In this document: positions 8,460 to 18,232 of the stretch, piece by piece
How the letters are laid out: the number at the start of each line of letters is the position of its first letter
How positions within the stretch are numbered: the first letter of the stretch is position 1
Source of the DNA: Aquidulcibacter paucihalophilus
GTDB taxonomy: Bacteria; Pseudomonadota; Alphaproteobacteria; Caulobacterales; Aquidulcibacteraceae
Assembly: GCF_002105465.1 (NCBI RefSeq)
Contig: NZ_NCSQ01000032.1
Location: 25,776-89,775 of the forward strand
Reading direction: 5' to 3'
DNA: 64,000 nucleotides
Made by a program: the position numbers and the translations under genes
The notes under the pieces: generated by a model
Told to the model about the DNA's origin: nothing
The model's input: the letters and a program-made list of their open reading frames with translations, nothing else
Databases searched by the model: none

Positions 8460-9875
8460 CTAGGTCGCCCGCGCGATCCGCATCAGATTTGTCCCGCCCT
8501 TGGTGCCAAAAGGCAGACCTGCGACGATCACAATCCGATCCCCAGACTTGGCTGTTCCGACTTTCGAGGACATGGATGAGGCCACACCGGCCATATCTTC
8601 CACATCTTTCGGGTCCTTGGTGACGCGGGCCTCTAACCCCCATACCAAGGCAAGCTTACGCGCGGTGCGGATACTGGGCGTCAAAACCAAGACAGGCTGC
8701 AAGGGCCGCTCACGGGCCACGCGCAGGGCTGTGGTGCCCGTCGCGGTAAAGGCGACCAGACAAGCAGCCTTGGAGGCATTGGCAGCGGTCCTAGCGGCCG
8801 CGGATACGGCATCAGGTACGGCGCTTTCTGGATTGGCATGCTCAGCATCCATCAAGCCCGGCCAACGCGGGTCAGATTCAACCCGCTCTGCAATCCGGCT
8901 CATCACCGCAACAGCCTCCATCGGAAACTGTCCGGCTGCTGTTTCGGCCGACAACATCAAGGCATCTGTGCCCTCATAAACCGCATTGGCGACATCGCTG
9001 GCTTCCGCGCGGGTGGGTGCGGCGGCAGAGATCATGCTTTCCAGCATCTGGGTGGCAACAATTGTGGGCACACCGCGCTCACGCGCCATGCGCAGGATCA
9101 ATTTCTGGGCAACAGGCACGTCTTCTGGGGCCAACTCTACGCCCAAATCACCGCGTGCGACCATCACCCCGTCGCAATAATCCAAAATCTCTGCCAAACT
9201 CTCCAACGCCGCTGGCTTTTCAATCTTGGCCAAGCAAGCCGCCTTGCCATTCACCAGCTTGCGAAGCTCTGCCATATCTGCAGGACGCTGCACAAAAGAC
9301 AGCGCAACCCAATCTACGCCAAGGCTCAAAGCAAACATCAAATCCTTGCGGTCTTTTTCGGTCATAGCCGAAATGGGCAGAACAGCTGTTGGCACATTGA
9401 CGCCTTTGCGGTCCGATACGGGGCCTGGTTGGATGACCTCCGTATGCGCCCAATCCTCACCATGTTCGAGCACCCGCAGGCGAACCCGACCATCATCGAT
9501 CAAAAGGTCATCGCCAGACTTTAGCGCGGCAAAGATTTCGGGATGCGGCATACAGGCCCGCTGCACGTCCCCTGGCGTTGGATCTCGGTCAAGACGGAAA
9601 TGTGCGCCTTTCACCAAGTGCACCTTGCCTTCTGCAAATGTCCCGAGGCGGAGTTTGGGGCCTTGCAAGTCTGCGAGCACGCCAATCGGCCTACCCGTCG
9701 CCTTCTCGGCAGCACGCACATTATGATAGGCCTCCGCATGATCTTCATGGCTGCCGTGGCTGAAATTCATGCGGAAAACGTCAACACCCGCTTGAGCCAA
9801 AGCTAAAGTCATTTCGGGCGAGCGGCTCGCGGGGCCCAAAGTCGCGACGATCCGTGTACGGCGATTGCGGATCAT
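8460..9875 (-). CDS. pyk: Pyruvate kinase
   Basis: Converts phosphoenolpyruvate and ADP to pyruvate and ATP. At 471 residues it has normal length. It opens with TRIVATLGPASRS and contains MNFSHG, the active-site block with the conserved Lys and Glu (AKIEKPAALESL), and VMVARGDLGVEL. MLSAETAAGQFP follows, and the C-terminal regulatory domain carries the usual allosteric fold. The start overlaps the eda stop by 4 bases. Its place after eda means both ED products are handled by one transcript: pyruvate directly, and glyceraldehyde 3-phosphate after lower glycolysis encoded elsewhere. Confidence 0.96.
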   Translation of the reverse strand: MIRNRRTRIVATLGPASRSPEMTLALAQAGVDVFRMNFSHGSHEDHAEAYHNVRAAEKATGRPIGVLADLQGPKLRLGTFAEGKVHLVKGAHFRLDRDPTPGDVQRACMPHPEIFAALKSGDDLLIDDGRVRLRVLEHGEDWAHTEVIQPGPVSDRKGVNVPTAVLPISAMTEKDRKDLMFALSLGVDWVALSFVQRPADMAELRKLVNGKAACLAKIEKPAALESLAEILDYCDGVMVARGDLGVELAPEDVPVAQKLILRMARERGVPTIVATQMLESMISAAAPTRAEASDVANAVYEGTDALMLSAETAAGQFPMEAVAVMSRIAERVESDPRWPGLMDAEHANPESAVPDAVSAAARTAANASKAACLVAFTATGTTALRVARERPLQPVLVLTPSIRTARKLALVWGLEARVTKDPKDVEDMAGVASSMSSKVGTAKSGDRIVIVAGLPFGTKGGTNLMRIARAT

Positions 9876-10501
9876 GACTTTTTAAATCCAGCTGCGATGC
9901 GCGCATTAGATTCAATCGTGGTAAAATCGCCCGCATTGATCATCTCGGGTGTTGCAATCCAAGTTCCACCGACGGCCACCACATTGGGCAACGAAAGATA
10001 ACTTTCGATCTTGTCTGGTGTCACGCCGCCTGTGGGGCAGAAGCGCGCATCGGGCAGAGGCCCGGCAAAACTCTTGAGGGCGGCCGCGCCACCAGATTGC
10101 TCTGCCGGGAAGAACTTTAACACCCCAAACCCTTCTTCTAAGCGGCTCATGATTTCGGTCGCCGTTGCGACGCCGACCATGACATTGGCATCGGCTTTCA
10201 AAAGGGCTGCGCGCAATCCTGGGCTTGATCCCGGTGTCACAATGAAGTCCGCCCCAACTTTAAAGCAGGCTTCAACATCGCCTTCGCTCAACACTGTCCC
10301 AGCCCCGATCAGCAAGTCCGGGGCGGCCGCTTTCATTAAGGCGATAGCTTCAAGGGCCACGGGCGTGCGCAAGGTCACCTCAAGATTCTTAAGGCCCCCG
10401 GCCTGTAAAGCCAATGCAAGGCCTTCGGCTTTGTCGAGGTCGGCAATCGTCAAGACCGGAATAAGTGGGGCGGCTCTCAATTGGGATGCAAAGCTGGTCA
10501 T
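9872..10501 (-). CDS. eda: KDPG aldolase (2-dehydro-3-deoxyphosphogluconate aldolase)
   Basis: Splits KDPG to pyruvate and glyceraldehyde 3-phosphate, the last specific step of the ED pathway. The 209-residue class I aldolase shows the conserved early Glu block (LEVTLRTPVALE), GAGTVLSE, the Schiff-base Lys in LKFFPAEQSGG, and FCPTGGV. A strong Shine-Dalgarno (GGAGAGG) precedes the ATG. It lies 21 bases after glucokinase and overlaps pyruvate kinase by ATGA. Confidence 0.95.
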   Translation of the reverse strand: MTSFASQLRAAPLIPVLTIADLDKAEGLALALQAGGLKNLEVTLRTPVALEAIALMKAAAPDLLIGAGTVLSEGDVEACFKVGADFIVTPGSSPGLRAALLKADANVMVGVATATEIMSRLEEGFGVLKFFPAEQSGGAAALKSFAGPLPDARFCPTGGVTPDKIESYLSLPNVVAVGGTWIATPEMINAGDFTTIESNARIAAGFKKS

Positions 10502-10522
10502 CGACCTCTCCTAGACAAAAAA

Positions 10523-11491
10523 CTACGCAGGGTGCTTGGGGGCAAAGAAGGCAGCACCTTCTAAAGCAGCAAACGCATTGCGGGCGCGCCGAACCGGGAT
10601 TCCGCTCAGATAGCCACTGACCGGCCCGCGCCCTAACAAGCGCGCAACAAATTCCGATGTGCGCATGAAGGGTGCCAAGGCCTCCGAAACCCCGCCTGCG
10701 ATCACACAACCACCACGCGCACCCGTGGCCAAAATGGCGTTACCGGCAAAGGTGGCCAAGGATTGGATCATGACTTCGACGGCTTCAACCGCAGAGGGAT
10801 CATCGCCTGCAATGGCTGCCGGCCCGATTTCATCGCCGCCCTTCAGGCGCGCGACCCGCCCTTCCAATTTAGCAATGGCTTTATACAGACGATCAAGACC
10901 CAGCCCAGAAACGAGATTCTCGTAGCTTACATAAGGCAGATCTTCTGCCACCACTTCTAGAATCTGCCGCTCACGCGGCGAGACTGGTGCATAGGCCTGA
11001 TGGCCGCCTTCGGTAGAAAGCACCCGCCACTCTCTGCCGTCGGGCACTAAAAGTGCCATGCCAAGACCCGTACCTGGACCCAGAACAACGATGGGAGCAC
11101 CCGCTTGCGCCTCGCCCTCAATCAGAGTTTCAAATGCATCCTCATTATTGGACGGCACTGCGCGGGCTTGGGCGGCAAAATCATTGACCAAGGTTACATG
11201 ATCAAAGCCAAAGCGGGCCTTGGTGGCCGAAGCCGACACCAACCAAGATGAGTTGGTGAAGCGAACCTCGTCAGCACCGGTTGGCCCTGCCAAGGCAAAG
11301 ACCGCCGTCGAAGGCAAAATCCGCCCATCAGCCTGCCAAGCTTCAATCGCTTCCTCTAAACTGGGGAAGGATAGAACAGGCATACGCTCTACATGAGAGA
11401 GCTCAACCTGCTGATTGGAATCAATATGGGCAATGGCGAGGCGCACATTGGTGCCCCCGACATCGCCAACGAGGATCGCTTGGGAACTCAT
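10523..11491 (-). CDS. glk: Glucokinase
   Basis: Phosphorylates intracellular glucose with ATP, feeding glucose from maltodextrin breakdown into the ED pathway. The 322-residue protein has the phosphate-binding start [34 protein letters not shown], and [11 protein letters not shown], which contains the family EGGH. These features place it in the proteobacterial Glk group rather than the ROK kinases. The ATG overlaps the edd stop by 4 bases. It is embedded between edd and eda, an arrangement known in HexR-regulated ED loci. Confidence 0.95.
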   Translation of the reverse strand: MSSQAILVGDVGGTNVRLAIAHIDSNQQVELSHVERMPVLSFPSLEEAIEAWQADGRILPSTAVFALAGPTGADEVRFTNSSWLVSASATKARFGFDHVTLVNDFAAQARAVPSNNEDAFETLIEGEAQAGAPIVVLGPGTGLGMALLVPDGREWRVLSTEGGHQAYAPVSPRERQILEVVAEDLPYVSYENLVSGLGLDRLYKAIAKLEGRVARLKGGDEIGPAAIAGDDPSAVEAVEVMIQSLATFAGNAILATGARGGCVIAGGVSEALAPFMRTSEFVARLLGRGPVSGYLSGIPVRRARNAFAALEGAAFFAPKHPA

Positions 11492-13380
11492 GCATCTGCC
11501 TCAGCTGGTTGCGGATCTTGGTCTTGGGCAGGGTCCAAGATGGCCTCATCTGGATCCATGTCGCCAAAGGGCATCGCCCCTTGTTCGGCATGGCTAACGA
11601 GTGCACGGAACATGGAGAACATCTCGCGGCCAAAGCCCCGCGTTACGCCCTCCACCACTTGGGTGTCGACTTCGCGCTTTTGCCAAATTTCATCCGGCAC
11701 CAAGGCATCCAAAGTCCCCGCTTCTGCGTCAACACGGACCATATCGCCGTCGCGAATCTTCCCAATAAGGCCGCCCAATTTTGATTCAGGGCTCACATGG
11801 ATCGCCGCCAAAACTTTGCCGGAGGCACCCGACATCCGGCCATCGGTGACCAAAGCAACCCGGAATCCTCGATCTTGCAAGACGCCCAAGGGCGGGGTTA
11901 GCTTGTGCAGCTCTGGCATACCTGTGGCCGCAGGGCCTTGGCCGCGCACCACGACCACGACATCGCGGTCAAGCTCACCTGCTTTAAAGGCGACATGTAG
12001 GCTCGCTTGATCCTTAAAGACCCGTGCCGGGGCTTCGACGATCCGATGCTCCAGCTTCACGGCAGAAACCTTTACGCAAGCCCGGCCCAGATTGCCCTTT
12101 AGGACGCGAAGCCCGCCATCTTTCGAGAAGGGCTCAGCCACGGAGGCCAAAACCGACGTATCCCCACTGCTTGCGGGGGCTTCTCGCCACTCAAGCCCTG
12201 CGTCTGTCAAGAAGGGCTCTTGGGTATAGGCTTCAAGGCCTTGGCCCGCGACGGTCGTAACATCGCGATGCAGCAAGCCAGCCTCCAATAATTCGCGGAT
12301 CAAAAAGCCCATGCCACCGGCGGCGTGAAAATGGTTCACGTCAGCAATGCCATTGGGATAGACCCGGCACAAAAGTGGGATAACCGACGAGAGATCGTTG
12401 AAATCATCCCAATCGACGATCAAGCCAGCAGCTTGGGCAATGGCCGGAATATGGATCATTTGGTTGGTGGAACCACCTGTGGCGCACAGGCCGATAATCG
12501 CGTTTACGATGCTGCGCGCATCAACTACATGGCCAATAGGGATATAGCTATCGCCTAATTGGGTGATCTGACTTGCCCGTTTGGCACAGGCTTCTACCAG
12601 CGCCGTACGCAAGGGCGTATTGGGATTGATGAAGGCCGTCCCCGGCACATGCAGGCCCATAATCTCCATCAGCATTTGGTTTGAATTGGCGGTACCGTAA
12701 AAAGTGCAGGTGCCGGGGCTATGATAGCTCTGAGATTCAGCTTCCAACAAAGCATCCCGGCCAACTTTGCCTTCAGCAAATAATTGGCGGATGCGGGCCT
12801 TCTCAGGATTAGGCAGTCCAGATGGCATCGGCCCTGCTGGGCAGAAGATCGACGGCAGCCAACCGTGGCGAAGTGCCCCGATCAACAGCCCGGGCACGAT
12901 CTTGTCGCACACGCCCAGATAAATCGCGGCATCAAATGTGTCGTGCGACAGGGCAATCGCCGCACCCATGGCAATCGTATCGCGCGAGAAGAGCGACAGC
13001 TCCATCCCCTCAAAGCCTTGGGTGATACCGTCACACATGGCAGGCACGCCACCGGCCACTTGCGCCGTCGCACCAGCTTTGCGGGCGGCGGACTTGATAA
13101 TGTCTGGATAGGCGGCCAACGGCTGATGGGCTGACAACATGTCATTATAGGCTGTTACGATGCCGATATTGGCCCAACGGCTATGCTTCAACATCTCTTT
13201 GTCTTGAAGCGGGCAAGCTGCAAAGCCATGCGCTTGATTGGCAGCCGCTAGACGCGCGCGCGCCGGATCTGGCGAGCGGCGGGAGTCGATTAAATCCAAA
13301 TAGCGCTGCCGGCGCGCTTTGGAGCGCGCCTCAATACGGGCTGTAACGGCTTCGATCGTGGGATGAAGGGACTTTGTCAT
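11488..13380 (-). CDS. edd: 6-phosphogluconate dehydratase
   Basis: Iron-sulfur dehydratase that converts 6-phosphogluconate to KDPG. It belongs to the IlvD/Edd family and has about 630 residues. Conserved blocks include [22 protein letters not shown] and [14 protein letters not shown], which carry the cluster cysteines, and a C-terminal [13 protein letters not shown]. In-frame starts exist at 13395 (TTG), 13386 (ATG) and 13380 (ATG). I chose 13380 because GAGAG lies 8 bases before it, and the product then starts [12 protein letters not shown] like other Edd proteins. It follows pgl by 15 bases and overlaps glk. Confidence 0.95.
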   Translation of the reverse strand: MTKSLHPTIEAVTARIEARSKARRQRYLDLIDSRRSPDPARARLAAANQAHGFAACPLQDKEMLKHSRWANIGIVTAYNDMLSAHQPLAAYPDIIKSAARKAGATAQVAGGVPAMCDGITQGFEGMELSLFSRDTIAMGAAIALSHDTFDAAIYLGVCDKIVPGLLIGALRHGWLPSIFCPAGPMPSGLPNPEKARIRQLFAEGKVGRDALLEAESQSYHSPGTCTFYGTANSNQMLMEIMGLHVPGTAFINPNTPLRTALVEACAKRASQITQLGDSYIPIGHVVDARSIVNAIIGLCATGGSTNQMIHIPAIAQAAGLIVDWDDFNDLSSVIPLLCRVYPNGIADVNHFHAAGGMGFLIRELLEAGLLHRDVTTVAGQGLEAYTQEPFLTDAGLEWREAPASSGDTSVLASVAEPFSKDGGLRVLKGNLGRACVKVSAVKLEHRIVEAPARVFKDQASLHVAFKAGELDRDVVVVVRGQGPAATGMPELHKLTPPLGVLQDRGFRVALVTDGRMSGASGKVLAAIHVSPESKLGGLIGKIRDGDMVRVDAEAGTLDALVPDEIWQKREVDTQVVEGVTRGFGREMFSMFRALVSHAEQGAMPFGDMDPDEAILDPAQDQDPQPAEADA

Positions 13381-13395
13381 GGTCATCACTCTCAA

Positions 13396-14112
13396 TCAGT
13401 CGGCCCACAGTGCAACGCACCGGGCGCCAGTTGCTTCAATAGCGGCTTTTATGGGCGCATGTGTGACAGGGGCATCCAAGGCTTGTTGAAGGATTTGTTT
13501 TTTTTCCGCGCCAAACAGCAAGATCAGAATTTGTTGCGCTTCGCTGACCACCGGCAACGTCATGGTCATGCGCTCTGAATAGGGTGCGGCCACAGGGGCG
13601 AGGCTGGCATCAATAGCCAGAACAGTGGCCGAACTCGTCGGATCAAGACAGGCAGCCAAATCGGGCGAAGCAGGAAACCACGAAGCTGTATGTGCATCGG
13701 GGCCCATGCCAAGTACAATGGCATCAAAGGGGCGCAGGACCCGATACACCAAATCCAATTCCGCTTCAGCTTGTTTGGGGCTTTCGGTCGGCAATTTCAT
13801 GCCAAAAATTGTGACGCCCTTCGCCGGAGCAAAGGCCCGCTCAATCATTGCCTGATTAGAGCCTGGATGATCCAGATCAACCCAACGGTCATCGACCAAC
13901 GCAATATCGACCTGCGACCAGTTAAGGTCCTTTGCGGCAAAGGCGCGATAGGCAGGTTCAGGGCTCGAGCCACCCGACAAAGCCATGCGCGCCCGCCGCC
14001 CCAGGGCATGGGCCTCGCGCACAGCAGCTTCCAGCGCATCGGCCAGCGCCGCTTCGGCTGCTGGTCGGCTTGCAAAGCTCAAAAGTGGAAAGGTTGTCAC
14101 GCTGGCGGTCAT
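13396..14112 (-). CDS. pgl: 6-phosphogluconolactonase (DevB/SOL type)
   Basis: Hydrolyses 6-phosphogluconolactone to 6-phosphogluconate. The 238-residue protein has the sugar-phosphate-binding ALSGGSSPEPAYRAFA, DDRWVDLDHPGSN (conserved W and SN), and a late LGMGPDAHTASWFP, all standard in the DevB family. I took the ATG at 14112, which overlaps the zwf TGA as ATGA; a longer reading would start inside zwf at 14127. It is co-translated with zwf and feeds edd. Confidence 0.94.
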   Translation of the reverse strand: MTASVTTFPLLSFASRPAAEAALADALEAAVREAHALGRRARMALSGGSSPEPAYRAFAAKDLNWSQVDIALVDDRWVDLDHPGSNQAMIERAFAPAKGVTIFGMKLPTESPKQAEAELDLVYRVLRPFDAIVLGMGPDAHTASWFPASPDLAACLDPTSSATVLAIDASLAPVAAPYSERMTMTLPVVSEAQQILILLFGAEKKQILQQALDAPVTHAPIKAAIEATGARCVALWAD

Positions 14113-15575
14113 ATCAGGTCCCGCCATTTGCGCCCGTCACGATCCATCAACAACGCGGCCTGCAGCGGGCCATCGCTGCCAGAGGCATAGGGATCAGGCT
14201 GGGTGCCCGCACTTTCCCACGCCGCAATCACTTGATCCACCCAAGCCCAGGCCGACTCCACTTCATCCTTACGCATAAAGAGCGACAAGTTCCCACGCAC
14301 GACATCCATCAACAAACGCTCATAAGCATCGGGATAGCGCAAGGTAAACGCCGTCTCATAGGATAAGTCGAGCGGCACGGATTTGACACGCAAACCGCCA
14401 GGACCTGGTTCCTTGATTTGCAACCACATCTCCATGCCTTCATCTGGCTGGAGGCGCATAACAAGTTGGTTGGGCTCCCCGTTGCCTCCAAAGAGGCTAT
14501 GGGGAGGTGGGCGGAAGGTCACGACAATCTCTGACCGGCGCGAGGGTAAACGCTTGCCCGTGCGGAGATAAAATGGCACGCCAGACCAGCGCCAATTGGC
14601 AATCTCGGCCTTCAAAGCAACATAGGTCTCGGTCGAACTTGTCCGGTCAGGACCCAAATCTTCCAAATAGCCCTTCACAGCCTCATTCTCGACGAGGCCG
14701 GCGCGATACTGGCCGCGCACGCTGTGGCTGGCGATATCAGCTGGCCCAATGGGCACAAGCGCCTGTAGCACTTTGATCTTCTCGGTACGAATGGCATCGG
14801 CATCGACTGAATTGGGCGGTTCCATCGCCACCAAGCATAAAAGCTGGAGCAAGTGGTTCTGCACCATGTCGCGCATGGCACCAGATTTGTCATAATAATC
14901 GCCACGGCTGCCGACACCGATCGTCTCAGCCACCGTGATTTGCACATGGTCAATCGCCGCCCGCGACCATACCGGCTCAAACAACGCATTCGCAAAGCGC
15001 AAGACTAAAAGATTCTGGACTGTCTCTTTCCCCAAATAATGATCAATGCGGTAGACGCGATCTTCAGAGAAGACCTCTGCCACGGCATCATTGATCGCTT
15101 TGGCCGACATCAAATCCCGGCCCAAAGGCTTTTCCAACACCACACGTGAAGCAGGCGACACAAGGCCAGCATCGCGCAACTGGGCGCAAATGCCGCCGAA
15201 AACCGATGGCGGCGTGGAGAGATAAAAGACGCGCACCTTATCTTCGCCACCTGCTAACGATTGCACGAGATGGTCCCACGGACCATCGGCCTTAGTGGCA
15301 TCAAGCGCCACATAATCGATCAAGGCCAAGAAGGCCTGAAACTCAGCAGACGACGGATCGCCCTTGGCCAAATTGGCAAAACCCTCACTGACGGACTTGC
15401 GGAAGGCTTCCTTGGTCATGGCTTGACGGGCCACGCCAACAATACGGCTATCGGTTGGAATCTGGCCGTCCTTGAAGCGGTGGAACAGAGACGGGAACAG
15501 CTTCCGCAGCGCTAAATCCCCAGATGCACCGAAAACAACCAAATCAAAACTGGGGACGGGGACGAATTCAGCCAT
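14109..15575 (-). CDS. zwf: Glucose-6-phosphate 1-dehydrogenase
   Basis: Oxidises glucose 6-phosphate to the lactone with NAD(P), the entry to the ED pathway. The 488-residue protein starts MAEFVPVPSFDLVVFGASGD with the GASGDLA cofactor loop. The signature RIDHYLGKETVQNL with catalytic His/Lys is present, as is the EKPLGRD block. I preferred the ATG at 15575 because GGAG stands 7 bases before it; a longer reading from 15596 lacks this. It heads the ED half of the operon, 73 bases after the amylase stop, the largest gap in the operon. A promoter may sit in this gap but I could not define one. Confidence 0.96.
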   Translation of the reverse strand: MAEFVPVPSFDLVVFGASGDLALRKLFPSLFHRFKDGQIPTDSRIVGVARQAMTKEAFRKSVSEGFANLAKGDPSSAEFQAFLALIDYVALDATKADGPWDHLVQSLAGGEDKVRVFYLSTPPSVFGGICAQLRDAGLVSPASRVVLEKPLGRDLMSAKAINDAVAEVFSEDRVYRIDHYLGKETVQNLLVLRFANALFEPVWSRAAIDHVQITVAETIGVGSRGDYYDKSGAMRDMVQNHLLQLLCLVAMEPPNSVDADAIRTEKIKVLQALVPIGPADIASHSVRGQYRAGLVENEAVKGYLEDLGPDRTSSTETYVALKAEIANWRWSGVPFYLRTGKRLPSRRSEIVVTFRPPPHSLFGGNGEPNQLVMRLQPDEGMEMWLQIKEPGPGGLRVKSVPLDLSYETAFTLRYPDAYERLLMDVVRGNLSLFMRKDEVESAWAWVDQVIAAWESAGTQPDPYASGSDGPLQAALLMDRDGRKWRDLI

Positions 15576-15648
15576 CAGTGCGCTCCATTGGAACATCAGG
15601 GTTAAAGGGATTTGTCACAAGATACAGCGCCAAATCAGTGTTTTTACT

Positions 15649-17349
15649 TCAAGGACGTGCAGCAGCCCCAGATGTTTGGATTCGCACAATACCCGTACTC
15701 AAGGGCGGCAGGTCGATTGTAAGCCCTGATGCGCTGGTCTGCACCTGAATGTCACCAATCACGCGTTCAGCGTCAGTCAATTCCACTTCCGATAACGCGC
15801 TTGGGGTTACGCTGATCGTCCGAGGCAGATCAGAAACATTCATCACAAACACAAATTTCTCCGCGCCCAGCGTCTTCAGATCCACATAGAGATGCTGATC
15901 CGAATAGAGATGGGTCCGCGCACCGGCATAAAGAGCGGGGCTGACCTTACGTAAGGCCATTAACTCGGTCAGGTAGTCGCGCAGTGCAAGCGCTTTAGGC
16001 AGAACTTCCCTGTCTTTGGCATTGATACCGGGCAATTTGACCATATTTCGAGCAATGTGGTCATCACATTTCTGAAGCTCGCCGCAATTCTGGCGGATTT
16101 TCAACGAGAAGCCGGCAACTTCGGCCCCCACTTCTTCGCCATAATAAGTTGTGATCGGGCCGGACCATGCCGCCATAAAGGTGAAGGCCAAGCGGTGGCG
16201 AGCCCAATAAGCTTCTGACCTAGGCCCCCCCTTCCCGGCCCGCTGGATCAGATCGCCAAAGCGCACCAAATCATGATTGCCCAGCATCAGATTCATGATG
16301 GCGTGATCTGGATAGCTCGCATGGGCCCCCATGGCCCAGGCTTCTTGTAAGGTCGCCGCCGGCTTGCCCTTGGTACCATCCTCCCCTGTCGCGAGGATTT
16401 GGACCAAAGCATAACGGGTGGGAAAATCAAACGCGCTGGGCAAGGCAGGCTCTTGCGTCGTACCGAGGGACGCGCGAATCCGTTCTGCGGTGCCCCAAAT
16501 CTCGCCCACCACATAGCCCAGCCTGCCTTGATCCTTAGACGCTGCAGAGATGGATTTCACCAGCCGCGCCAAGGGGCGATTGGGAACTTGATAGGCTTGA
16601 TCAAGACGCCAACCATCTATCCCATACACATCAATCCAATAGCGGGCGACTTCATCATAAAAGGCCAGAGACTTGGGATTATCAAAGTCCACCACTTCGC
16701 CGGGATAAGTCGTAGGATTGTTGAAATAGTCATCAGGGCGCCTTGAGGCGGCGGGCACAAGACCCGATGGCGAGGGCGTCACATTGCCCTTATGGTGGCC
16801 AAAAACGCCATCGAAGATAATTCTTAGATCTCGCAGACGGGCAGCAGCGATTAGATCGCGCACATCTTGGGCCGTTCCAAACTGCGGATCGACTTTAAAA
16901 TAGTCACGCGGATAATAGCCCGTGCCGTCAAGGCGGGGATTGACTACTTTCTCACCAGAATGGCGGTGTTGGGGGCTGCCCGCGGCACTGTCAAAAATCG
17001 GTGTCAGCCAAACTGCGTTAAAGCCCATGGCCTTAATGCCATCCAGCGCTTGGATCACGCCTTTGATGTCACCGGTATGGGGACCCGGGCCATAGCCGCC
17101 AATTGGATTATGCTCTGGCGAACCATCAACAAAGGTGCCGACCATGATTTGATAGAGGCGCAGCTCACAAAAGGGGCTACCCCCCCGATTACACGGCAAG
17201 CGGGCTTCGGTCTCGCCCATGGGGGCAGATATGACAGTCGGGGCTACAGCTGGCTTTGCCGCAACAGCACCAGCCGCGACACATGCCGCACCCGCCATCG
17301 CAATAATAGAAAAGCGCAGCGCCTCGCCTATCCAAGCCCGAAACGCCAT
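15649..17349 (-). CDS. Secreted GH13 alpha-amylase / cyclomaltodextrinase-like enzyme
   Basis: Cleaves alpha-1,4 glucans outside the cytoplasm before uptake. The first 35 residues form a signal peptide (MAFRAWIGEALRF, then IIAMAGAACVAAGAVAA). The barrel has nucleophile D250 in GWRLDQAY, acid E283 in VGEIWG, and D360 in GNHDLV. Region I reads FDGVFGHHKG, with Gly where most amylases have Asn before the conserved His. A cysteine-bearing insert (QNCGELQKCDD) is a further feature. Start chosen at ATG 17349 with AAGGG 8 bases before it; a GTG at 17370 would overlap malG. It follows malG by 4 bases. Confidence 0.88.
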   Translation of the reverse strand: MAFRAWIGEALRFSIIAMAGAACVAAGAVAAKPAVAPTVISAPMGETEARLPCNRGGSPFCELRLYQIMVGTFVDGSPEHNPIGGYGPGPHTGDIKGVIQALDGIKAMGFNAVWLTPIFDSAAGSPQHRHSGEKVVNPRLDGTGYYPRDYFKVDPQFGTAQDVRDLIAAARLRDLRIIFDGVFGHHKGNVTPSPSGLVPAASRRPDDYFNNPTTYPGEVVDFDNPKSLAFYDEVARYWIDVYGIDGWRLDQAYQVPNRPLARLVKSISAASKDQGRLGYVVGEIWGTAERIRASLGTTQEPALPSAFDFPTRYALVQILATGEDGTKGKPAATLQEAWAMGAHASYPDHAIMNLMLGNHDLVRFGDLIQRAGKGGPRSEAYWARHRLAFTFMAAWSGPITTYYGEEVGAEVAGFSLKIRQNCGELQKCDDHIARNMVKLPGINAKDREVLPKALALRDYLTELMALRKVSPALYAGARTHLYSDQHLYVDLKTLGAEKFVFVMNVSDLPRTISVTPSALSEVELTDAERVIGDIQVQTSASGLTIDLPPLSTGIVRIQTSGAAARP

Positions 17350-17353
17350 CCGA

Positions 17354-18232
17354 TTAGCCCTTGACGCCACCGGCGGTTAGGCCCGATACAAGGAAACGCT
17401 GCAACATCAAGAACAAAAGAACCACCGGCAGGGACACCAGAATAGAGCCCGCCGCGAAATAGCCCCATTGCGAGGAATATTCGCTCACAAAGAAGCGCAA
17501 TCCGACAGGGGCTGTATATAGCGCCTCTTCATCCATGAATGTGGCAGCCAGAATAAACTCATTCCACGCCGTCATAAAGCTGAAGAGAGCCGTTACGGCG
17601 ACGGCTGGGCGGGCCAACGGCAAGACGATTTGGAAGAAAATGCGCGAGGGCGAACAGCCATCCATAATCGCGCTTTCTTCAATCTCAATCGGGATTGAGT
17701 CGAAATAGCCCTTAAGCATCCAGACGCAGAAAGGAATGGCGGTGACCGAATAAACAATCACCAGCGCCCAAACCGAGTTATCAAGATCAAGCCAATCCAC
17801 AATGATCACATAAAGCGGGATCAGCATCAAAGTACCTGGAAACATTTGCGTGACCAAGAACAGGGTCATGCCAAATTCGCGGCCCTTAAAGCGGAATCGC
17901 GAGAAGGCGTATCCAGCCGAACACGCCAAGGCGACCCCAAAGACGGTGGTAAGCGCCGCCACCAATAAGCTGTTCAGCATCCATTTGAGGAAGGGCTGAT
18001 CCCGCAGCACGCCGACAAAATTCTCCATCGACCATTGCGCGGGAACCGGCGTTGCCGCCCGCATCCGATCCCAGAAGCCAGGGTTGGCCGGCAGGTCTGC
18101 AAGGCCAATGTTTTGAGTGCCCGAGAACGCCAAAGCAAACACCCAGAAGATTGGGTAAAGCGCCAACAAAGTGATGAGGATGAGAATGGGGTGCAGCCAC
18201 AAAGGCGCGCGCTTTTGATCGGATGACGTCAT
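17354..18232 (-). CDS. malG: Maltose/maltodextrin ABC transporter permease (MalG-like)
   Basis: Inner-membrane subunit of a carbohydrate importer, with 292 residues and six predicted membrane segments beginning at WLHPILILITLLALYPIFWV. The cytoplasmic EAA loop that docks onto the ATPase is visible as EIEESAIMDGCSPSRIFFQI. Proteins of this size and loop type are the second permease of CUT1 family importers. Its ATG overlaps the malF stop and the amylase gene follows. Together with MalE, MalF and MalK it would import linear maltodextrins; the ligand is inferred from the cluster. Confidence 0.92.
   Translation of the reverse strand: MTSSDQKRAPLWLHPILILITLLALYPIFWVFALAFSGTQNIGLADLPANPGFWDRMRAATPVPAQWSMENFVGVLRDQPFLKWMLNSLLVAALTTVFGVALACSAGYAFSRFRFKGREFGMTLFLVTQMFPGTLMLIPLYVIIVDWLDLDNSVWALVIVYSVTAIPFCVWMLKGYFDSIPIEIEESAIMDGCSPSRIFFQIVLPLARPAVAVTALFSFMTAWNEFILAATFMDEEALYTAPVGLRFFVSEYSSQWGYFAAGSILVSLPVVLLFLMLQRFLVSGLTAGGVKG

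Noticed and set aside
9220..9726. Open frames antisense to pyruvate kinase
   Set aside because: Low-complexity Ser/Arg/Thr-rich products opposite a certain gene.
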